This document shows positions 56,749 through 64,000 of a stretch of 64,000 nucleotides of DNA, piece after piece. The translations under genes were made by a program, and so were the position numbers. The stretch lies in contig JAKUCV010003124.1 in the NCBI GenBank assembly GCA_028386065.3, positions 1 to 64,000 of the forward strand, read 5' to 3'. Position 1 is the first letter of the stretch, and every line of letters begins with the position of its first letter. The notes under the pieces are model-generated. The model was not told the DNA's origin. It was given only the letters and a program-made list of their open reading frames with translations, and made no database searches. The DNA is from Turnera subulata (Eukaryota; Streptophyta; Magnoliopsida; Malpighiales; Passifloraceae).

Positions 56749-58312
56749 TGTAACAGCCCAGGTAAAAATTTCATTTTTACCGGGACTGTTTAAGTTAATC
56801 TACAGTAATTTACCATTGATTTTAATCTTGGGTAATTAAATTATGGAAAATCGAGCATTGGATTCCGAAACCGTGCCTTGTCACACGTTCGGGATTTTTC
56901 TGCGGATTTTACGGACCAAAGTTGGAATTTTTCCGGGTCCGGGAATCTTCGGGAAGCCGGGTTTATCCTCGAAATATCGGGCCAGAAATAAAGGTAAGTG
57001 GGTATAACGGATATTTTCTGGTCCAGGTGGGTCACACTTCACATACAGCATAGTAACTGCATAATTGAAGTTCAATTATTCAGCCGCCTTTTTCCTATTC
57101 AGCCTGTGAACTACCTATTACACTTGTGATATACCAGTGACTTTTGCTGCCTATAAAACTATACTTCTTCTGCCAACATGCACACCACCATCACCTCTTC
57201 ATCTTCAGCCTTCCAGTACCTGCAAAATTCAAACAAAACCATCTACAAAAGTAGGAAAAAAAAGGAAGAAGAAGAAAGAAAAAGGAAAAAAAAAAAAAGA
57301 AAACACACACCAGCCACACACGCCGTCGTTTTACCCAACAACCCCTCCTCCATCTTCTTTTCTTTTCTTTTCTTCCACCACCCCGAGCCACCTCGCCGCC
57401 ACCCCCCAACCGCCTCTCCACCTCCTTTCCTTTCTCCTCCTCCCCTCTCTTCTCCTTTCTCTTTTCCTCGCCGGCCACCGCGACCCCCTGCTCCTCCTTC
57501 CTCTTCCTCCCTCGTGTGTCGCGCGCCTGCGCCCCACCTCGACACCGCCGGCCGCAGTGACGCTGCTCGCACTCCCCGCCTCTGCTGCCGCGTCACCGCG
57601 ATGCCGTGTCGCCGTCCGCCTCGCCCCGGTGCCGCCTCCTCGCGCCGTCCCGTCGTTGCAGGTGAGCAGACCCGGATGGGTTATGAATGGGTCAAGCTCG
57701 ACCCGTTTCCGCGTGACGGGTCGGGATCAGAATTGGGCTGCCTCAGTTGGGCTTGGGCTGGGAGCAGCTGGGTTGGGCTGTCGCGGGACTGGGCCGGGCG
57801 TGGACCACATGCCTGGGCCTGGGTTCTGCGTTGGGCCAGGCCTAACCCTTGAGCCCAGTCCAATTTAAAAAAAGAAGAAATAGAAAGAGAATGAAATCTG
57901 GAAAAAAAAATATAATGAAGAGGAAAATTAATTTTGGAAAAATATTATATGGTATATGACAAATGGAAAGAAAATAATAATTTGAAGAAATAATATTTTG
58001 GAAAGTACATACTTAAGAAATAATTGTGGAAAGGGTATTATCAAGGTAATAAAATACCGGAATAATATCCGGGTATAGGAGTAAATATAGAATAGTATTT
58101 TGGCACTTGAGATAAATGGTGAATGATGACGATAATGGAAAATTAATCCGGGGGAGTGACTGGGCCGAGTTTATATTTAATTTTCGGTATACCGTATTAG
58201 CATGGCATTTGCATACCATCCTATGTGTGCATACTATTTGATTGACATAGGAGTTGATAACGAGCAATTTGCTGAGGAACCGGACTTGGAATTTGCTGGA
58301 CAATTCCATAAT
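56749..58312 (+). repeat. Gypsy LTR remnant, 3'-truncated
   Basis: Begins TGTAACAGCCCAGGTAAAAA and follows the G1 LTR layout: leader with long CT/GC-rich tract, donor-like CAG|GTGAGCAG (57662), AT-rich stretch and acceptor-like TTGACATAG (58250), then gaggaaccggacttgga. It stops before the inverted-repeat array and is followed by copia sequence. Long frames at 57137-57868 are chance frames in the leader. Confidence 0.82.
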
Positions 58313-58830
58313 TGAGGGTTCTGAGCCATATATATAGGGGTTCTACGTACAAAATCTATGGTAATTTATGAAGCGAGTTGAGAATGTGTTTGGCCAAGGT
58401 CAATGATGCAGCATGTTTGAGATTCATGTGGATTAGATAGCAAGAAAGAAATCCCAATGGCGTTTTATGAAGATAATGTTATTTGCATTGTCCAATTGAA
58501 TGAAGGATACATCAAAGGCGATCAGACAAAGCATATATCACCAATTTTTTCCCACTCACGATCTTCAGAAGAAATGTTATATTTTTATTCAACAAATTCG
58601 TTCAAATGATAATCTTGCGGGCTTATTTTCCAAAGCGCATCCAACTTTAAGATTTGACGGGTTGACAAAGAAGATTTGATTACGATATTTTTTAGATGTC
58701 AACAGATGTTAAAAAAAAGGGAGTAAAATGCACACTGCACTCTTTTTTTCTTTACCAAGTTTTTATCCCACTGAATTTTTCTTGGTAAAATTTTTAACGA
58801 AACAGTTCTTCTTGGGCATATTCTATCCAA
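58313..58830 (+). pseudogene. Copia RNase H 3' remnant with LTR start
   Basis: Plus-strand frame from about 58405 reads SCGLDSKKEIPMAFYEDN, then CIVQLNEGYIKGDQTKHISP. After a frameshift it gives HDLQKKCYIFIQQIRSND and NLAGLFSKAHPT, the C-terminal end of copia RNase H, different from the element at 9258. A purine tract (aaaaaaaagggag, about 58711-58723) and an LTR-like start (ctttaccaagtttttatccc) follow. The 5' part is lost; it directly adjoins the gypsy LTR remnant. Confidence 0.8.
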
Positions 58831-59206
58831 ACATACAATGGCATTCAAGAGAGATTGTTATGAATACATTATTGTGAATGTCATTGTTACCGTTAGGTAA
58901 AATTGATTTTTACCATGCTCGAATTTACTGTAAATATTTTACCACTATACCTAGCATTCACTTGGGTTCATCTCTTTAGCCATTTACTTTTCATAATTCC
59001 ATTTTGTCTTAACCTACATTCAGATGATTTTATTCCTTTAATCAGACCCATTTGTTTTTATCTTTCTTTTTTCATCTATAAAAACCTATTCATTCCTTCA
59101 CATTTTTAAACTTGCATCCTACCATAAAACTTCATATCTCTTCTCATACACCTCTCTTCTCAAGCTCCCTCCATCTTAATTTAATTATTCTCTAATATCA
59201 ATGTTA
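58831..59206. other. Unassigned stretch
   Basis: AT-rich, nothing recognised. Confidence 0.5.
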
Positions 59207-59230
59207 TTATCAAATTTGTATCATTATCAC

Positions 59231-59326
59231 TAAAATTGTTTTTTTTTTTAATACTAGTTGAGGAAAATGAGACTCGAACCCGAGACTTCACCCCTTTTAT
59301 GCTTTTGACACAAGAGTGTTAATGAA
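59231..59326 (-). mobile_element. Short SINE-like insertion
   Basis: The minus strand has a B box (GTCTCGGGTTCGAGTCTC) and a poly-A tail (T run from 59239). It is flanked by similar sequences TTATCAAATTTGTATCATTA (from 59207) and TTATCAAAGTTGTATTACTA (from 59327), consistent with a diverged target duplication. The A box is weak, so it may be 5'-truncated. Confidence 0.55.
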
Positions 59327-59350
59327 TTATCAAAGTTGTATTACTACCAT

Positions 59351-60535
59351 CAATAGTAAAATTTATCTTCAATTTTATAATAATATCTATTTTTTGCAAT
59401 CCTATCCTATATATAGATATACATGTATCCCAAAACTATATTTGAGTTTCCTGCGAAAACAGGGCAAGCATATATTAAGCATGAAAATAATGTGGTTAAA
59501 GGCGTTTATAATATTTGCTATTGTTCAATTCCACCAACCAACCAATACACTTCAAAGGAAAGGAAGAAAGCCAGTGGAGGGAGATGTGAGAGAGATGGTG
59601 CTTGGTTGCCTGCCTTGCTGGAGCCTTGAGAGAGAGGTGCAAGTGCAACTGTACTGTGCAGCCAAGTCTCTCCTATACTTAATCTCACCAATCGGCCTGT
59701 TAAAACTCTGACGTGGATCCAGCTCAATGGAGGAACCACCTTCTTGGTTTCTTCATATTGGACGAAAATAATATGAGTCCACGTCGCTGCCAATGTTATT
59801 ATGCCGCGTGTCAAGCCCAGCGTAATCCCGCTTTTCCTCGAGATCATCAGTTGTTCAATTATGTGGGAAACTGTCCCAATAAGAAATGATTGTAACAGCA
59901 AAAGGGGCCCCACAATAACAATAAGAAGTTTGCTAATTTGTGATTCTCTTACTCACTGTTGTTGATCTGGACCGCCTTTTTGGCGGCTACCCGTTGAAAC
60001 GGACCATAAATATGGTGGGTACCAAAGAGACCAAAAAAAACAAAAAACAAAAAACAAAAAGAAATGCTTATTATTACTAGTATTTGTGTATGTAATGGGT
60101 GCATGGTGTAGTTGTTTACTACTCCATATGACTTTAATTAAGCCATGTTATATACGACCTTGTTGCCAATATATATCGAATGGGGAAATTAAAACCTGGA
60201 AGAGTTGTCGATCCTTGGCAATACCATCCAATCCAAGTTTGCATACAAATGAACGATAACAAATATATGGCTCACCCATATTATTTTCGCTTAACACGTT
60301 ATGTAGCACCTCCCTCACTTTAATTTTGCCCTCTAATTATTAAGGGCCTCTTTAGTATCTTACCGCTTCCAATTTTTGGTTTTATTTTCATAAAAAAGAT
60401 AGGGAAAAAAAACATGTTTGGCTAGAAAGCTTAGTTTTTAAGGATCAAGTAGAAATAAAATCTAATTTTACGCAAACCACAAAAACTGGTTTTTATATTT
60501 TGGTTTCCATTATACACCTACAATCCAATCCTGCA
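59351..60535. other. Unassigned stretch
   Basis: No gene recognised. The minus-strand frame at 59518-59913 has no recognisable domain. From 60342 (gggcctctttagtatctta) the sequence may be the left terminal repeat of a DNA element whose right end lies near 61440-61525 (compare the complement of gtttttggtttatcaaaaaa), enclosing the telomere-like tract. I found no clear target duplication. Confidence 0.35.
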
Positions 60536-61023
60536 CTTTAAAACTCAAAATCCTAAACTTCAAACTTTAAACCTTAAACCCAAACCCTAAATCTAAAATC
60601 CTAAAATTTTAAAACTTTAAATCCTAAAATCCTAAACCCAAACTCTAAATCCTAAAATCCTAAAACCTTTAATCCTAAACTTTAAACCCTAAAGCCTTAA
60701 ATCTTAAACTCTAAAATCCTAAATCCTAAATCTTAAATCTAAACCTTAAACCCAAAATTCTAAATCTTAAACTTTAAAACTCTAAGCCTAAAACTTAAAT
60801 CTTAAACCCTAAAACATAAAACCTTAATCCCTAAAATCCTAAAACTCAAGAGCATAAACCCTAAAATCCTATAATCTTAAGCCTATAAACCAAAAATCCA
60901 AAAATCCTAAATCATAAACCTTAAATCCTATAATCTTAAATCCTAAAATCCTAAATCCTAAAATCTTAAACCTTAACCCTAAATTCTAAATTCTAAAACT
61001 CTAGACCTTAAGCCTTGAACTCT
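60536..61023. repeat. Degenerate telomere-like (CCCTAAA) tract
   Basis: About 490 bp made of drifting AAACCCTAAA / AAATCCTAAA words, with scattered perfect CCCTAAA units. It is strand-biased (C-rich strand on plus) throughout. It resembles interstitial telomeric or derived minisatellite sequence, not a chromosome end. Confidence 0.85.
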
Positions 61024-62819
61024 ATGTAAAGAGCATGAGAACCAAAATGTTGTCATTGAAGATAACAAGGATAAAGTGGACAAACTACACTGTAAGAAAG
61101 ATTAATTGTCGATATTAATTCCAAACAATTTCAATAAATGCCTCAGGCTCGAGATAGAATATCACAACAATTATGGGATAGAATATAATCAACATGATAT
61201 TATAATTTTGATTTAATTTTTATACATGAATATTTTTAAATTTTATAATTTTTTAAATTCAAGCAATTTGACATTACTTTTATAACAATATTTTATTAAA
61301 TTTTATATATGAATTATATTTGTGTGATTTATGACCATCATTTTTATTCATGTAAGTAATTTATTTTAAATAATAAATTAATTAAATATGTTATGTTATT
61401 AGTTTTAAAATATTTTTTCAAAAAATTAAAACCAAAACAGTAAACCGATTTTGGTCGATTTTGGTTTTTTGATAAACCAAAAACTTAAAAATAGAAGTAG
61501 TACCAAAAAGGTCGATTTTAGAAAATAATTTGTTATTGTATTATGATTTTGGACCCTTAGACAGCTGTTAACTTTCTACGAAGCTATGTATCATTTCACC
61601 AATTACACAATCGCAATCACATGTGTCATAAGCTTTTTTTTGATAAAAATATATGTCATAAGTTGAATGGATAATAAAATAAACTAATATACTCTACCAC
61701 ACCCAATCCCTCTGGCATAAACATGACCTTATTGATCTAATTAATATTAATCTATACTTAATTATGTTTAGTAACAATTAATGAAATAATTTTGATGATT
61801 AACAAACCGGATTGTATGAATGCTATGTGTTGATTAAGTATAAAACAAGAAGTATGGTTTCAGAAAGTTTTTTGTTTTTTTTTAAATTATGATTACCAAA
61901 TGAAAATTTTGAATTACCATCATCATAATCATAATAATAAAATGTTAACATAGAATTGTTAATGTTTCAGGCATCATTCAGAAATAAATAATGTGCATTC
62001 CACATAAAGATGTCTCCTAATCAAATAGGATATGACATGGTAAGCATGTTTGTACGTGAAATTTAGTTAATATGTCTTATGTCTGGCATCATTAAATAAG
62101 GTACAGTATAAGAATTGTTATATTAATCATACGAATGTAAGGTGAAAAGCCCTCCCTCATTCTCTTAGAGGAGAAAACCTTAGGTTTACATATTGAGGCC
62201 GACGATTTTCTTTCTTGTGGTAAGGTTCCCACCAAATTTCCTTCCAATTAGTTTCTTTTCTTTTCAATCTTGTTGGTTTATTTTTATTTTTGTGGGTTTA
62301 GTCATACTTTTTGTAAGTTTTGTCTCATACTTTGTGAGTTTAGTCATACTTTTTGTGGGTTTATTTTCTCCTTTAAGAGCTTTTTCACTTTTTTGAGTGA
62401 TCTAAATAAAACTATAGGAGCCAAAAGTCTTGAAGGAAAATTCAACTTCAAGAAAAATTCTCCGTGTACCGTAGGAACTCACCAACAAAGAGATATTTCC
62501 CTCAATAGGTATGGCTCGCCTTTGCCTGTTGGCTTGGTGGTTGTTGCATGGAAGATACAAGTTGTGACGCCCGCAGGCGCAGTGTGCTTTGGTAAATCCT
62601 CCTTTGAAATATATAGATATTGTTTTGTATTTGGGTTTTTGGGTTTTTTGGGCCCCCATGTTTATGTGAATCGGTTGATGATTAGGAAGATACTTAAGAT
62701 TAATTAAGTATGATTATTAACATAAGGCATGGATTAAATTATGACATTGATTATACTATTATTATATGCCTTTAAATACAATTTAATATGCCAATTATTA
62801 TTATATAGTTAAATGCACT
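61024..62819. other. Unassigned AT-rich stretch
   Basis: No gene recognised. A repeated gtgggtttagtcatactttt unit with drift occurs at 62290-62365. At 62633-62666 gggtttttgggttttttggg and the next bases resemble the terminal repeat of the MITE at 41245, a possible remnant end. The 145-codon frame at 62270-62707 has no recognisable domain. Confidence 0.4.
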
Positions 62820-64000
62820 AACTGGGTTTTGATTATGGCAAACCTATACAAATTTATATATAGCATCTTGTGCTTCTAACCATGTATTGCAGCTCACATG
62901 AGGAGCTTTCAAATCGTGATCATGCCTTGGGTAATGAGTGAGTGGGATTGTTTTTTGAAGCATGAGATGTCGCTTTCAACATACAAACTCCCATGCCACT
63001 TGTGATTATTTTATCCTTAAAAGGATTGGTCAACAACTTAGTATCTTGTGTTCCTGAATTGCAGCTCACAAAGGTGTTCAAATCGTGATCAACATGTGGG
63101 AAGAAGTGTGAGTAGGATTGGTTATGGTGTTAGTGGTGTTGACATGTCGCTTTCACCAAAAAGGGAACCATTTGTTTAATCCCTATGAGATTGGTCAAAA
63201 GAGTCTAGGACACTACCATTTGTGAAATCTGAATCAATGAAAAGGCTACCTTAAACAAATCAAATGTCAGCTCAATTCAAACTTTCTAGGACCAACCTAG
63301 GACTATGCTAAACAATGACATCAATGACAAAAAACTGCAGACTGCGGGATCTCGTGCCAAAGTGAAAGGGACAACAGGCAAACTGAACGTTGACGTTCTG
63401 GCACCTCGGAAGACAAACCAGCTGGATGGTAAGGGACATGCAACGGTTGAAATTCGAATTGCCACCATCCAACTTGCCTATATAATGAGATGCTGACTCA
63501 AGGAGAACTTCAGAGCTGCTAAACCGAGATTCAATATTCAAGCAAAGTTAGTGCACTTGCAGTTCTCAAGTCAAGCTAAAGAGAGAGAGATAAACACTTT
63601 ACTTAGTTCATTCATTGTGAGACAATCTTTGAAGGGAAAAGTTGTTGTACTTAGTTATAGCTTCTGTATCAAAGGGTTTTCTGTAAGGCAAAGCTAGGGA
63701 AAGCTTTGTGGTGAGTGTGTGAGGTTTGAGTTGAGCCTAAGGGAAAAACTTATATTTTAGGTTAGTGGTTGAACCCATGAAAAACTATAATAAGAGTTAG
63801 TTAGAAATCTCAAGGGGGGATCCTTGAGTAGTGGATGTAGTCCTGCGTGGCGAACCACTATAAATCGTGTGTCCAATTATCTCTAATCCTTCCTCCTTGT
63901 GTGTTAATTAGTTTGTTCATTAGTGTTCTTAAACACAAAACCCATACACATAAACACTTTGGCATTAGAGACACCAAATCGGGTTTAATCCGAAAAGGCT
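62820..64000 (+). repeat. Probable copia LTR, cut by window end
   Basis: U3-like region with a 178-bp tandem duplication, a TATA box (TATATAAT, 63479-63486), then a leader containing gagtagtggatgtagtcctg and gcgaaccactataaatc, words I associate with copia (Maximus/SIRE or related) LTRs. The start near 62820 (ctgggttttgattatggcaa) is a guess, and no primer site is visible before the window ends. Confidence 0.5.
62861..63205 (+). repeat. Tandem duplication in U3, 178-bp unit
   Basis: Two diverged copies (62861-63038, 63039-about 63205) share atcttgtg, ttgcagctcaca, caaatcgtgatca, gacatgtcgctttca-type and ggattggtca blocks. Their position upstream of a TATA box suggests duplicated promoter/enhancer sequence. 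Confidence 0.75.

Noticed and set aside
57137..57868. 243- and 224-codon proline-rich frames
   Set aside because: They fall in the leader of the gypsy LTR remnant, in two overlapping frames with no conserved motif.
60536..61023. True chromosome end
   Set aside because: Repeats are strongly degenerate, non-telomeric DNA continues for 3 kb on the right, and no terminal array exists.

Overview
The window looks like repeat-dense nuclear DNA from a flowering plant, probably a eudicot. Evidence for this is the plant-type Ty1/copia and Ty3/gypsy (Tekay/Del-like chromovirus) retrotransposons with initiator-tRNA-Met-like primer sites, an L1-type LINE whose ORF1 carries an RRM, tRNA-like SINEs, Mutator-like elements with 9-10 bp target duplications, and a degenerate CCCTAAA-like tract. 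I found no intact host gene, rRNA, functional tRNA, CRISPR array or prokaryotic-style operon. Almost every long reading frame is either a decayed transposon protein or a chance frame in a GC-rich LTR leader.

Layout. 1-8432: old AT-rich DNA with LTR-like fragments, a Mutator-like element (2162-3934) and a composite foldback MITE (6442-7359), both with clear target duplications. 8433-31455: a nested complex that I read as one large minus-strand, apparently non-autonomous gypsy element ('E'). Its 3' LTR starts at 8433, its non-coding internal region is 28413-29623 with primer site, and its 5' LTR starts at 29624. A copia element (9258-14106, perfect ACCAA duplication) and a plus-strand chromovirus (G1, 15437-25025) were inserted into the 3' LTR. 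A 1.21-kb segment spanning the LTR/internal junction is present twice (25026-26235 and 27595-28807). 31456-39990: a second minus-strand LTR element (G3) with 3.0-kb LTRs; in place of gag-pol it carries antisense cargo with coding-like frames, one with the start of an endonuclease/exonuclease/phosphatase domain. 41245-41706: a foldback MITE. 43874-49794: an essentially full-length but mutated LINE on the minus strand. 50263-54366: a second Mutator-like element with the same terminal repeat family as 2162-3934, split by a solo LTR (51191-53983, TATGA duplication). 54376-64000: SINEs, a gypsy LTR remnant, a copia 3' remnant, the telomere-like tract and the beginning of another probable copia LTR running off the window.

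How the pieces relate. E, G3 and the solo LTR share LTR ends, primer-site context and leader structure with the coding element G1, but E lacks coding sequence and G3 carries foreign cargo. They are plausibly mobilised in trans by G1-like relatives. In-frame stops in G1, the copia element and the LINE are mostly TAG where relatives have CAG or TGG, plus TGA for CGA or TGG, the pattern expected from deamination of methylated cytosine.

The most interesting structure is in the gypsy LTRs. All seven LTRs in which the region is present carry an array of 14-16 bp inverted repeats with a 4-nt spacer (GGGAT-NNNN-ATCCC) whose arms vary in a compensatory way, close to a conserved double-hairpin segment. 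This looks like a selected RNA structure or a repeated dimer-binding site that gene annotation would miss. Elements and boundaries were called by eye; similarity statements are hand comparisons, not alignments.
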